Positions 35,389-47,079 of a DNA stretch of 64,000 nucleotides are shown here, piece by piece. The number at the start of each line of letters is the position of its first letter. The stretch's first letter is position 1. Below the pieces are notes generated by a model. That model was not told the origin of the DNA. It saw nothing but the letters and a program-made list of their open reading frames with translations, and searched no databases. Location of the stretch: the NCBI GenBank assembly GCA_018343915.1, contig JABRWF010000004.1:1612001-1676000 (forward strand), read 5' to 3'. The position numbers and the translations under genes were made by a program. The DNA is from Agroathelia rolfsii. Lineage: Eukaryota; Basidiomycota; Agaricomycetes; Amylocorticiales; Amylocorticiaceae.

Positions 35389-35490
35389 TGTGATTGGAGA
35401 ATGAGCGCGGTAGGATTATGTAAGCTACGCCCTTGCTTTCTACTCTTGCAATAACCACACACTGGGACAGCTCCCTCTCACAGTCCATCC
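35389..35490. promoter_or_regulatory. Bidirectional promoter uL16m / PRP3
   Basis: 102 bp between opposed start codons. It must hold both 5' UTRs and both initiation regions. No TATA box seen; short C/T runs only. Confidence 0.65.
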
Positions 35491-38247
35491 ATGGACAAGA
35501 AACGCACGCATGAAGGCGACAATGGCCTCCATGTCATCGCCAAGAAGCTCAAGAGGTGTGTGGAATTAACAGGTTGCAACATTTACTTACTGACCAAGCC
35601 TTGTCTTTCTCAAGTGATTCGGTGAGTTGCTCCCTCATCCGCTCTCCTGCCCAAGGTGAATGCGACAAGTCGTCTTTGATTCTGATAGTTTTTTTACAAT
35701 GCTCTATAACGCCCATCTCTATATGCGCATAATCAGACCTCAGCAGGCTCTCCAGGCAATGGTATCACCTCTGCAAGCGGGTCAGGTAACAAGGTAACGC
35801 CTCTGGTACATTATTTCTTTGGTAGAGGCTAATCTCGAAATCATCATTCTTTACTCTTAAATGACTTTCAGCCCTCGATGGAGGAAATCATCGCTCAAAA
35901 GCGTGCAGAACTCGCCGCCAAAGTAGCCGCGATGCGCCCCACTGGGGCACTTGGAGGCGCCGCGCGCGTATTCCCCTCGTCATCGACATCGTCCCCGTCG
36001 ATTGCTGCGCCGAGACCGGTACCGGCAACGCCCACAAGCGCTGCCTCGAATAACAACAGCAACAGAGGGAGCAGTAGTGCAACACCTACAACCGGTGGAA
36101 CGGGCAATGCAACCACCTCGCCCGCAGAGTTGGCTAAACGCATCGCGGAGGTGCAAGGACGTGTGGCTGCTGCACAGAGCAGGCTTGCAGTCAAGGATAA
36201 CCCATACATGGTATGCATGTCATCCCTTCATTTCTTATCTGACATGGCCCGGTATACCACTCATGACGTATACAGTCCCTCGCAACCGCCAACGCTGCCA
36301 ACAAGAAAAAGAATACCGCCGCGGGAGGCATAGCGATCGCATCCCCAGCAGCCCTGTCCGAGCCCGCGCAGCAGGGCGCAGGTCTCAAGATGGCCGCGCA
36401 CCCGCTGCTGCTGGACAACTCGACGCCGACGCCGCAGTCAAAGAAGGACAGGTATAAGCCGATGCAGCCCAAGTTCGCATCCATCAAGGTGACCAATATG
36501 TTCCTTGATGTCTTTGTATCTGTACTGACTTTTGTTGGGTTTGCTTTGAACGTTATTAGGCCAACGTACGCAATGCGCCCACACCCCCACCAGGCTCCAC
36601 GCCGCCCATGAGCATCCCACATACACCCTCTCCAGGCACCCCCATCGCAAACCCGTATGCACCCGGGGCCTCCACCTCCATCTCTACCTCCACCGGTACG
36701 CCGGGTGATGGCGGAGGAGGAGGGACAGGCTTCGATGGAGCCCCGCGCGAGCGCATCGGGCGCACGTTCCGGTTTAACACCAAAGGCAAATACGTTCAGA
36801 TGGCGAACCAGATGCGTCAAGAGGCCCAGCTCGAGGCGCTCAAGCAGCGTATCGCCGAGGGCGCGCGCAAGGCGGGGTTGGATTCTGAGTTTGAGACGCT
36901 GGAGAAGAATATTCGTGTGAGCTTTTTTTTCTCTTCAAATTCTATTCTCCCCTATATAATCTGTCCTTGACTAATACTTGATTTTTAATGGTATTTTAGA
37001 GACCTACCCCGCCAGATGCAGAGTGGTGGGACGCTGCCTTGCTGCCTAACAAGACGTACGGGGACCTGGACGAAACAAATCTCGAGGCGAGCATGGCGAC
37101 GCTCAATATTCGTAATGAGGGTTCGCCTATCACGATCTATGTCCAGCACCCAATCCCGATCCCAGCGCCGGGTGATAAGAACAAGGCAGAGCTGAAGCCG
37201 TTGATGCTTACGAAGAAGGTGCGTCTTGAGTCAAAAAATTATAATACTGGAACCGTCTTAACTTGATAATCAATTTGCGCTGTTATTAGGAAATGAAAAA
37301 GAAACGCAGGCTCCGCCGACAGGCAGAAAACCAGGACAAGCGCGATCGTGTTCGGATGGGTCTCATCCCTCCCGATCCTCCCAAAGGTAAGGAAGCACCT
37401 CATTATTTATTGATTTTTATTTTATATTGACGATTTGACTCTGGTCCCCAGTCCGTCTCGCGAACCTCATGCGTGTGCTCACCTCGGATGCGATCCAGGA
37501 CCCGACGCGTGTCGAGGCGCGCGTCCGGCGCGAGGTCGCCATGCGCAAGCACACGCACGAGAAGATGAACGCAGAGCGCAAGTTGACGGACGAGCAACGC
37601 CGTGTGAAAAAGGAGGAAAAGAAGCTCGAGGAAGAGAAAAAGGGTATTTTTGGTGCTGTATTCAAGTGCGTTTCTGCCTGCTTGTTTCTATTGGACCTGC
37701 GCGATGGTGTTAATGAATACCTCATAACAGGGTCAAGAACCTCAGCGACCCCGCACACCGATTCAAGGTGCGCAAGAATGCAGAGCAGCTCAACCTGACT
37801 GGTCTATGCATCTTCCACCCTGGCTTCTCGTTCGTCTATGTCGAGGGCGCCTTCCGGCTCGTGCGTAACTACAAACGGCTGATGCTCCACCGTATCGCCT
37901 GGACGCAGCCTGCGCGCCCGCGTGGCGCTGACGACGTCGAGATTGACGTGGGCGAGGGTGATGGTGATAATGACGGCGATAATGACGGTGATAATGGAGA
38001 GGGTGGTAGTGGTGGACAACAGCAACAGACTGCGGGTGCATCGGGCGAAGGGGGCGAGGAGAATCCTTTGGAGGATAACATGTGTTGGCTCGTGTGGGAG
38101 GGCGAACTGCGCGATCGCGCGTTTAGTGCATTTAAGCCCAAGACATGCCCTACGGATGCGTTGGCGAAAGAGGCGTTGGGGGCCAAGTTGGCGGGGTATT
38201 GGGACCAGGCGAAGAATTGGAAGCCAGAGGAGGAGGAGATTATCTGA
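35491..38247 (+). CDS. PRP3: U4/U6 snRNP splicing factor PRP3
   Basis: Component of the U4/U6-U5 tri-snRNP in the nucleus. Ten exons (35491-35555, 35615-35621, 35737-35793, 35872-36210, 36276-36488, 36560-36916, 37000-37218, 37290-37386, 37452-37665, 37731-38247) give 694 aa. The N-terminal half is Ala/Pro/Ser-rich and disordered, with [19 protein letters not shown]. The PRP3 domain runs from [20 protein letters not shown] through [30 protein letters not shown] and [17 protein letters not shown] to [20 protein letters not shown]. The C-terminal DUF1115 domain has [18 protein letters not shown] and RLMLHRIAW. An Asp/Gly-rich insert is followed by [10 protein letters not shown] and [20 protein letters not shown]. 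The second exon is only 7 nt. Confidence 0.96.
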
Positions 38248-39090
38248 GTCGAGTTCGGTTAGTGTTTGGCCAGTCAAATAACCGGCGTTCTGTAGGGTCA
38301 GGTTGAGCCTATAGCTGTTTTCCTGCTCCTGTTTTTTTCCTCTCTGCCTGCTTAGTTTGCTCAATAGACGGTTTAGGTAACCTCTGGCATGCGTTAGGGG
38401 CACGTAGGTTGAATGGGATGTGGTCGTTCTATGTTTGTAATGTAATATTAATGATACACAAATTTCTTATTCAAACACGTAAAGTCACCAGAAGCGGCCC
38501 GTTTTCAAAGAAGGTTTATATCGATGGCTTTCGAAATAAAGCTGGATATATGCGCTGTTTTTGACGATTCAAAAAGCGGCAATCTGGTAATCGCTGAAGA
38601 CGAGTGATTTAGGGAGACTCTTGATCCTTTTTTTTCGTCGCATGAGTTATGGGGAATCAAGTGGTGATGATACCATTCGCGTTAGGACTTGATATGCCAA
38701 GTTCAGTTGGGCTTGGTAGAAGCATCATGATACAATAATGACTCAGAGTCACGGTACTGATGCATACGTGAGGCCTATGACTCGGAGCCGGAGGGGAAGG
38801 TGGCACGATGGTGTGCAATAAGTGAACATATCTAATGTATCACTAGCAAGCAATCTACAAGTTACATTGGCAGTGAATTAGTGTTGTAGTAATGCTTCAG
38901 CTACAAAGCGTAACTGTCGCGCTGCACAGCCCATCTGCCACACTGGCACACGCCAATATAGGTCGCGCATCACAATAGTGCCTAGAATAATGAACAGGAT
39001 TGAACCTCCCGCAGGCTAACAATGTCCCAAATAGATCAACTGAGGCTTGAAATCTCTAACAAGATCCACCAAGAAACAGGACTCCCAGAA
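38248..39090. other. Convergent intergenic region
   Basis: 843 bp between the PRP3 and DUF6533-protein stop codons. No ORF or repeat of note. Confidence 0.55.
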
Positions 39091-40757
39091 TCATACAGCC
39101 ACCGATTGGGAGTCATCCATGAGTACAGGAGAGAATACCATTGGGCTAAGTTCTGGTTGTATTGGTTCCTCGTCGACGGGCACAATAGAAACAACGATGA
39201 AAGACCCGTCCCATGAGTAGTTGTTCGCCACTTCTTGTAGGTTCAGCATGAGGCGTGCCATTAGAGTGACGGAGACGCTAGTAGAGAACACATGGCGTAA
39301 GTCTCTAGAAATAATCAGCCAAAATTACCTTACCAATTAGCAAAAGTAGCCAGATCTCCTTTTAGGATTGGCTAGAAAATGCTTTAGTATCAGGAATATG
39401 ATTTCATCTTGTTGCAGCGACAAACCGGAGCCAACTGTAAGAAATTTGCGATCAGAAATATCAAACGTCGGATAAAAAAAATGGGATAGAATTTACATAG
39501 AAAGAGAGTACATTGGCTAGATTTGCAAGACCCATTGCCCTTGGACATGATATCAAAAAGGCAATAACAGAGGACAAAGCTATTTTATCTTACAGGAAAT
39601 ACATGGATCCTTTCGGACACGTTAGTCATCGGTCAGTATGACATATGTGAAAAGGAGATAAACATCACCATCACGAAATAAAACAAAAACTAAATCCCGC
39701 CTTTGATAATGGACTCCATCGTGAGAATTTTCACGGTTGGGTCGCACGGCTTCGTATGTTCTGTAGACTGTAAGAGTCAGGATACATAGATCCCAGACGA
39801 AAATGGTCTCCCAGGCCGTTGCAGAATCTTGTCCCAGTGTATCAGCCTCCAGGCTAGGAAAGAATGGACAGACATACGTATTGCACTATTCCAAGAATAA
39901 TTAGGAATGGTTAAGGTATCACTTATCCGACAAACTCACATATGTTCATTATATGCTGCATGGCATTGAAATAGGGTATACGTTGACTTGGTATGTGTTG
40001 AGGAAACGGACCACTATGGAACGGAATCAGTAAGTGGATCATGATTACTTTCAGGGACGGAATATATGCTACCACTGCGAGGGATATTAGGCCCGTAGCC
40101 AGTAAAAGCATAAAACAAAGTACGCGGACATTCTTCCAATAAAGTGCATATGTTCTCCAAAGCATAAGAACTAGATTGACGTGAGCCCCCAATGAATAAT
40201 GATCCATATAACTGTACATTACCCCGGACAAAAACTTCGAGAACAATCAGAAGATACGTACGAGCGGCAATGGCTTGCGTGCAGCTTTTGCTGGTTTTAG
40301 ACGGGTGCTAATATGCGTCGAGTTTTGTTATTTCTCACCTCTAAGAAGGCAGTCAAATCAAGGAAAGGGAAGATGAACTATGAATAGAAGGCTTACCTTT
40401 TTGGACGATAGCTGAGCAAATGCTAACACCGTGAAACCAATATTAACAGCGAACGGCAAGTATCGCAATACGAAAAAGGTGATGGAATAAACCCTTGTAG
40501 GTTTGCGCCAAATATATGCAACTTCTGCACCAAGGGTAACAAGGTAGTCAAAGAAGAATATTGCTGTGAGCCGTATCATTAGCCAGAGTCAGAAGAAGGT
40601 TTGTACCAATGCTAGTTATTATCTTACATATACTGACGAAATGCAAGTAATTATGGACCATCCTGTAACAATGAATCAGCAACTGTTAAACCTTGGTATT
40701 TGTATTTCTCAAATGTGATAGTACCCACACATCGTACTTGTCTTGCCTTGGATCCAT
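39091..40757 (-). CDS. DUF6533-type seven-transmembrane protein
   Basis: Minus-strand gene of about nine exons. Start inferred at ATG 40757: MDPRQDKYDV joins MVHNYLHFVT and IFFFDYLVTLGAEVAYIW in frame through two introns. The last phrase is the signature of the DUF6533 module. Further membrane segments: VLRYLPFAVNIGFTVLAF, CTQAIAALLMLWRTYALYW, RVLCFMLLLATGLISLAVVA, then TIFVWDLCILTLTVYRTY. The segment LVFVLFRDGDVYLLFTYV and a late LANLANVLSFY follow. The C-terminal exon has VFSTSVSVTLMARLMLNLQE, which ends many members of this family, then a short acidic tail. The exons between 39640 and 39300 are not fully resolved. Probably at the plasma membrane; role unknown. The family is expanded in agaricomycetes. 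Confidence 0.82.
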
Positions 40758-42048
40758 TGTCACCCATAGGCGAGCGTAAGAGCTTGGACCTGCGTAGATA
40801 GTAATGTATTGAAGCACGGAGAGGGGACTCCTATACGAGAGAGCTTTTGGTATTTTGGTCAATATGTACGCTGAATGCTAAACAGCGATCCATATGATGG
40901 ACGGGGAGAAAGGTTCGATTTGATGGGGCTCAGGGCCTGGTGGCATGATTCGGATCTGATATCAAGCATTCGTACCAGAACTTAAGTCCTACGTCAATGG
41001 ATTCAGCATCAAAATACGATACACGCTCGTCGCATATTACGTTGCTTCAGCCAAATCGCCGCGACAACAGTACAGTCTGACTGTCCTACTAGTAGTCTCA
41101 TACCCATTTTCCTTGCCGAGATTACTGCGTGCATACTCATATGCTGGCTCTAATTGGCTTGTCTATGACAGCGAATTTGATTCGTCAAAACGTTCTAAAC
41201 CATCTCTATGATTGTCTGATGAGATCAAGCATCAAATTTGCATCAAAGTCGTTATACTGGGAGATAGATTTCTGCGGCAGGGTGCCAAATAATCTGGAAT
41301 CAGATTCTCTGAGGGCTATCATATTGATTCGAAAATACGAAATATACTTCGCAGTATTTGGGCTGTTCAGGTTTTAGACCTGCCACTGGCAGTACTTTCA
41401 ATGACTTCGTTCATTGCGTGCAACGTTCTGAACTCTATAGCATTCTACCTATTTGAAAAAGCCTGCAAGATACCTCTGATGGGTAAAGATGATTTCGCTT
41501 GAGGAGACCTACGGTAGTGGGGTGCATATGACTTCAACGACGTGTACCTATGGTATGCAGTCAATTTGGCTCGGATCCTCTGTGTCGCTTTCAAGCCCCA
41601 TTAGCCGGCAAACAGCCCCGGCAACATCTTCCTTTTCAAGTCGATAGTTCCACTGCTGAGCGCTGAGAGGCAATAGTCCGGATGATCTGGTATGTATCGC
41701 CTGATTTCTCTAGCCAGACGATAGCAAACACAGTGGATCACTAGTGCTTTATTAGCTTCATTGCTTCCCTTCATATATTCCTCTTTTTGAAGAGTGTACA
41801 TATAAGTTACGCTTATGTCCGAGCAGGAACACAGAGAGCGTTGGAGCGGGACCTGGGCCTTAATCTTGTGTCTTGTGGTACATCATCTCATCACATTTTT
41901 GGACATTCCCGATAAACATCCCATTCTGTCTCCCTCCTTGCAGAAAGGCAAAACAGTTTCATGCCGCCCCAGCTCCTTTCATGGTTCTTCGAGAGGAAAT
42001 GATAGGTGAAGTATAGATGACTACGGATATGTGACTAGTGCGATATGT
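40758..42048. other. Intergenic region
   Basis: 1.3 kb between two minus-strand genes. Short ORFs only (the longest about 80 codons), none with a recognisable motif. Confidence 0.5.
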
Positions 42049-43438
42049 TTACTCGTCTTCGCTCTCAGCAGCTTTACTCTTCTTAGAGCGGGATGAACTT
42101 GACTTGGGTTTCCTCGAAGACGGTTTAGATGAAGATTTTGATGTGGGCCGCTGCAATACAAGCAACTTGGTCAGGACAAGTCTCGAAAATTCATAAGACG
42201 GTAATCATACCTTGCGTTTTGCGCCTGCCGACTCTTCATCCTCAGCTTCATCTTCAGAAACTTCAGATACAGCATCAATGGCATCACCCAAGCCTTCTTG
42301 TTCCTCATCAGATTCTTCCTGTATCAGCATGTTCTGTCAGAGGCGATTCTGGGAAAAGAAGTATCAAATAAGGTAAAAACCTTCTTCTTGGTGACACGCT
42401 TCTTAGCTGGAGCCTTTGCTTTCTCCGATGCTTTCTTGGTGGTTGCTCTTTGTTTTTTCTTTGGCGGCTCATCGTCCTGGTCACCTTCACCGTCTTTGGT
42501 GGTTTTCTGTCTCAGTGATTAGGAGCCTGAAAACATGTACGACCAATAGTAAATTACCTTCGACGCCGTTTTCTGGAATTCTTGATTAATCTTGTGCTTC
42601 ACAATTCAACGATGACCTTGAACATACCTTGGAAGCCGCGCCGCCCCTAGTCGCCTTCTTCGGTTTTTCTTCATCATTTTCAGCAGCTTTTTCCTGTGAA
42701 TACACGAGCCATTCAGAGTACAGTCAACGACGTAGTTGCAGCTGGATCGAATAACCTTCTTGCCACGCTTAGCAGGAGCTTTCTTCTTGTCTTCTTTATC
42801 ATCTTCATTTTCACTGTCACCCTCTGGTTTTCGGGCGCTTTCGGGAACATCCTCATCTGCTACATGTCCTTCCTCCCAAGCCGTCTTAATCTTTTCTTGA
42901 TCTTCTGGCTTTATATCCTCATATCCATCCAAATCTTCTGGATCTGAGAAGGATTTCTTCATGTTTGCTAATACCTGATATACCTGGCATGAGAACAATA
43001 AACAGATAGAGTAAATACTTGCTTACTTTGGTAGTCGTACATCCCCAATGTCTCCATGCACTACGTAGAATATGAATATAAAATGTTGATATTAGTGATA
43101 TAACTTAATTGATTTAACTGACAAAGTAGTATTGCCCCTAAAGTCAACGATGGAGCCTACTCTCAGTTCGCCCTTGCCAATTGTTGTGCCTGTTCATCAT
43201 GTTGTCAGTGAACCACATTGGACGCGCCGTATGTATTTTCATGAATCTTCACATACCTTGGCAAGGCTTGGGGCCTAGTAGTCACGAGAACAAGTTGAAT
43301 AACACGTCAATGAACTTCCAAAGGTGAAGACGATCAGTTCTAAAAGGCCAAAACATTACCTTTGCATTTAGCACGAGCGGAGGTGGCATATTCAAGACGA
43401 TAGCCGGATTTCTTGCCACTGCCTTCGTCGTCGGACAT
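42049..43438 (-). CDS. PARP-type zinc-finger protein with Lys/acidic tail
   Basis: Start ATG at 43438 (MSDDEGSGKKSGYRLEYATS); stop at 42049. The zf-PARP domain is assembled from several short exons: YRLEYATSARAKCK, GPKPCQ, GTTIGKGELRVGSIVDF, RGNTTF, AWRHWGCTTTK. Its Cys-Cys-His-Cys ligands are C of AKCK, C of KPCQ, H of RHW and C of WGC. In PARP1 and DNA ligase III this finger binds DNA nicks and ends. Next comes ANMKKSFSDPEDLDGYEDIK...IKTAWEEGHV, also usual after fungal zf-PARP. The rest is a low-complexity Lys/Ala/Glu tail with little predicted structure. There is no PARP catalytic domain, so this is a stand-alone nuclear zinc-finger protein, presumably in chromatin or break sensing. Microexons of 18 nt (GPKPCQ) and 15 nt (KTASK) are needed. 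Confidence 0.88.
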
Positions 43439-43855
43439 TATGCTTCACTTGAGCTAGTTGTTAACGTGGGTGGAGGAAGTAGGGAAGGATGGAGTCTGGT
43501 TGGGCTGGCGCGTTGCGCCCATTTGTGTTCATGTAAGGATGGCATAGCCTGGACGCACGGACCCATATTGGCTATTGTCAACACTTTGTCAACAAACGTA
43601 CGTACACATGTAACAAACAAACGCAAGTCAATAGCAATATTTATATTTAGCTATCTGCTTGCTTGGTTGTGTGCTGGCTCAATTTGGGAATCGTAGACTA
43701 AACATACGGAGCTTGTTACATGCGCAATGGCCGACAATATGCTTACAATCTGTTTATTTGTTGACTAAAACGTAAGACTGCAACGGTACATCTACTAGTA
43801 CGACAACTTGACTCCATTTGGAAACATCAGTGTTTTGATCTTGGATCATCAAAAT
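43439..43855. other. Intergenic region
   Basis: 417 bp: promoter of the zf-PARP gene towards its start and 3' UTR side of the ABM-like gene. No motif recognised. Confidence 0.5.
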
Positions 43856-44663
43856 CTACTGGAACTTGTAGAGTGCGGTGTGTCCGAAATCGTTGTTCGC
43901 GACCTCGATAACCTGCGCTCCTACAGCCTTAATTTCCTCGTAATCCGGCGATTCCCTAAGTGTCTTGATGTGGTGCTAATTCAAATTCAAATAAGCAGCT
44001 CTCTAAGGCAGTAGTCACGGTCTTAGGGTGCATAAAGTGCCCTTACCTCCACAGATTCCCAGCCTAATAAAGCAAAGAATTCATTCTCTTTTTCAACAGT
44101 CTGCCCCCATGTTAGGAAGGCCCCTGCTTTCTCAATGAGCGAGAGTAGCTTCTCGGCCAAGGGACCAAAATCTTCCAGCGTCTTGCCTTCCTTGATGGTG
44201 AATCGCGCGACCTCTGTTACAGGTTTTTCCAGGATGGGCCGAGGATCCTTGCTGAAGTGCACATGGAACATCTCAAGAGCAGGCTCTGTGACAGTGACAG
44301 GTGTGAGGGCATCCCCCACTTCGTTGTAATCCGGTGCCTTCATAACTCGTTGGTGGTCTTCCAGGGTGTTCCATACTTCAAGGATGTCACAACTTCAGCT
44401 AGATGCACAACGGGTGGACTCGAAGAGATGTCAGCGCACCTAGGATGGAATATGCCTTCTTGTTATCTTCGATCTGCGGCCCATGGTACGTTCTAAGATA
44501 ATGGCGTGAATGTCGGATGTCTATGTCTGAAATTTTCTCCAACGTACGCAATATGTCCCTCTTTGGTCCCTATAATGCTGGCAACTTTTTCAAAGACTTT
44601 TCGTGGATCATCACGATAAGCTTGACTAGTAGGGAAGAGCAGGATTTCCGTTGCAAGACTCAT
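43856..44663 (-). CDS. ABM-like dimeric alpha/beta-barrel protein
   Basis: Start ATG 44663 (MSLATEILLFPTSQAYRDDP); stop 43856. Two related halves are visible. The first has EGHIATYHGPQIEDNKKAYS followed, across an intron, by ILVWNTLEDHQRVMKAPDY. The second has ARFTIKEGKTLEDFGPLAEK, GAFLTWGQTVEKENEFFALL, GWESVE and, in the last exon, HHIKTLRESPDYEEIKA. The pattern 'W(N/E)...(E)HQ...PDY' at the end of each half is typical of ABM (antibiotic biosynthesis monooxygenase-like) ferredoxin folds, so this is probably a tandem ABM protein. Such proteins may be heme-degrading or quinone monooxygenases, or have no known reaction; substrate cannot be told. Cytosolic by lack of signal. Confidence 0.78.
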
Positions 44664-45059
44664 AGCGAAATATTATGGGTGGAAAGTGAGGGTAGGTGAA
44701 CGCAGATTTTGGGTGTGGGGTTATGTACTAGTTGTGGCACTGTGTGATCTAATCTAGTTTGAATCTAGTACGATCAGTGATATGCATTTTGGGCTGAGAT
44801 TATCAATCGTATGACTCGCACCGTGCTGACCGCATGATACTTAGAGATTACAAAGATTTTAATTAACCCGGTCATTCCCGTGCTTCTCTACGATGGTCAC
44901 TCTGAGAACGGAGTCCGTTCGATCTCTTACATACATGTACTATGTATCATGTTCAGAGTACTGCACATGATAGTGTGGACACGTAGCCCTGAGTTTTGTA
45001 ACCGAGTCACAAGTACTGCTAAGAATTGGAAAGAACCAAAACTGCAGCAAGGTCCTTGA

Positions 45060-45560
45060 ATGTTTCAACCGTAAGTTAATGAGCGCCGACAACGTAGCCT
45101 GTTTAGCAGAGTGGGGGAAGGAAAGGAGCCGAGCCTTAGTAAGCGGCTTGAATAAGGCCGGCCCCTTTCGAGCAATAGGCCAAGCCTGGGAGTGCTCGAG
45201 AATAGCTATACCTTGACACCCCCTAGAGCTAGACCTATGGTGGGTAATAGGGAGGTGGGAGAAACAAAGCTACCGCCGTGCTATTGCACAGTTGCGACTC
45301 GGAGTGAGGGCACTGAGTGAGTGCTCAGTGTGAAGGGCAGCCTGAGCGGCGACCATATCAGCGTTCACTCTCGGAGCGCGGCGGGGTCTGAATTCGAGCA
45401 TGTGGCTGTGTTTTCCCAATGCCTCGCAGGCTCGGAATTGTTTGACAGCAACAGAGATGAGATTCGGATAAACCCGGTTATGAAGCAGCAGCGGAGTTTT
45501 ATTACGTAACATAGTTCTGCCTTATATTCTCCCCCAAAGGTGGCTTGTTTTCAAACCAGC
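45060..45560 (-). mobile_element. Possible 3' end of an LTR retrotransposon (remnant)
   Basis: On the minus strand an 80-codon open frame (45512-45270; ...ACEALGKHSHMLEFRPRR...ALTPSRNCAIARR) ends in a stop. About 30 bp on comes a purine-rich tract TCTAGGGGG followed at 45218 by TGTCAAGG. That order (end of ORF, polypurine tract, TG start of an LTR) is the layout at the 3' end of LTR elements. No second LTR, no reverse transcriptase or integrase domain and no target duplication could be identified. Boundaries are guesses. Confidence 0.3.
45313..45332. repeat. Short inverted repeat CACTGAG...CTCAGTG
   Basis: Seven-base perfect arms around a six-base spacer (TGAGTG), inside the possible retroelement remnant. 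Confidence 0.5.
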
Positions 45561-46012
45561 TGGATCCCTTATCACCTTCCGTCTATGTTCTCATAAAGAC
45601 GGCAGGACATTTTTTTTCCAGTAAGAACGAAACAAGCTACGCTTTCGCTAGCAGCACTAGCCTGAGGGCAATGATGGACTTCTAGATAGTGGTGATAGCT
45701 ACACTCTCCAATGCAATTTTTTTCACGTTCATTTGTGATAGCAGATGGATCACCCCATACCTCTCATTGGTAGTACTTGCACATGCAAATTCATATCCGA
45801 AAAACCACCTAAGAAAATGCATCCTTGTTACCCCCGTCATGTCTATGGACATGATTTCAGCAATCCCGACTTATTTTACAGTGTTATTACAGGTCAATTG
45901 TGCTGTCTCAGCTCGCGTGTACGATGAGATTGTGGTGGTGGGTGCGATGATACATGGAATATGCGAATAGTGTATGCATGAAAGAGAGAGACCATAATTC
46001 CGTCGATATATC

Positions 46013-46683
46013 TTACGCCTTCCCGGCACCAGCTGCCTTGGCATCCTCAGCCGCCGCAACAGCAGGGTTAACCTTCTTGCCATCCTTCCACCTCACACGA
46101 GGGGGAGGTGCACGGTTTCTCCTTCCCTCTCGTGATCGCACACGGACGACTGGATAAAATTATTCCATGAATTTTAATCTCTAGATCATAAATTTGAAAT
46201 TTTACATACCGTGAGAGTGGATTGCGCAGGAAACGCAGTAGGCAATTTTGATGTAGAGCTTGGGGATAACGTATTCTGCGGGTCACAAGCATGAATTCTT
46301 GGGTAAAAAAACAGTTTGGTGAGCCAAACGGACCAGGGTATACACTAGCTTCGCCGATATCTCTGACAGCTGCACTCTCAACCATGTTGCGGACGGTGAA
46401 GCGCTTGATAGCCTTGTCCTTGGCTACGCATCGAGAGCAGTTGGAGCAGCGGAGGAAGCCTACATGGCCACGTCCCTTCTTGTTGCGACCGCCAGATCTT
46501 CTTTTCTTAGTCTAGAGCAGAGCAGAGGCAGAAAAATAGCATGATCAGCGATCCGAGCGCAGAGCATCATCCAAGAGACAGGCGAGCCATCCAGCGCCTT
46601 CTAGACGTTTTCGAGAGGTAAAACGACGTTGATAGCAGACGCAGGCTGGTGCAGCATGATAGGACGAATCGCTGGCTCACCAT
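46013..46683 (-). CDS. RPS26: Small-subunit ribosomal protein eS26
   Basis: Four exons (46683-46681, 46511-46334, 46275-46210, 46149-46013) encode 127 aa. The first exon is the start codon alone: ATG followed at once by GTGAGC; a 169-nt intron then leads to [20 protein letters not shown]. The zinc ribbon is RCSNCSRC (Cys 23, 26) and YCVSC (Cys 74, 77). [20 protein letters not shown] and [20 protein letters not shown] are classic eS26 text. The C-terminus [19 protein letters not shown] binds near the mRNA exit site. The second intron needs a GTCCGT donor to keep EASVYPEYV in frame. Length agrees with other fungal eS26 proteins. Divergent from the secreted protein at 47080. Confidence 0.96.
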
Positions 46684-47079
46684 GGTGTGTCTGTATGGAG
46701 TTCGTTGGTCGGCAGGCGCTGCAGATAGCGTTGCTGACTGTCCGTGACTGGAGACTGTGTGACTGCAACTGCTCGGCGCATGTCACGCTCGAAGGTGTCT
46801 ATGGACCTATGGACCCACAGTTCCGCCAGTTTCCGTTTGTTTATTGTTCTTGTTCTCAAAGAGAAACAATGGGCTCTATTGATTATGAAAATCAGTATAT
46901 AAGATATGAAGAGGGCTTGCTCTCGAGTTCCTCACTCTCCTCGGGTCGTTTTCATCTTTCTTCTCTGAGAGCCTGGTGCTTCTCACAATTTGAAACAAAT
47001 CATATTACGACACTCGTTTCTCATAATCTTCACTTCCAATAATTAACATCTTTGCATCGCCTCTCTGAATATTATCTTA
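46684..47079. promoter_or_regulatory. Divergent promoter region eS26 / secreted protein
   Basis: 396 bp between opposed start codons. AT-rich on the right side (CAGTATATAAGATATG near 46892 contains TATATAAG, a good TATA box for the plus-strand gene, though about 185 bp from its ATG). C/T-rich stretch from 46915. Confidence 0.5.

Larger units (their letters stand above)
44664..46012. other. Intergenic region with possible retroelement remnant
   Basis: 1.35 kb. The right half (about 45060-45560) differs in composition (GC-richer) from its surroundings and is listed separately. The left part shows nothing. Confidence 0.5.
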
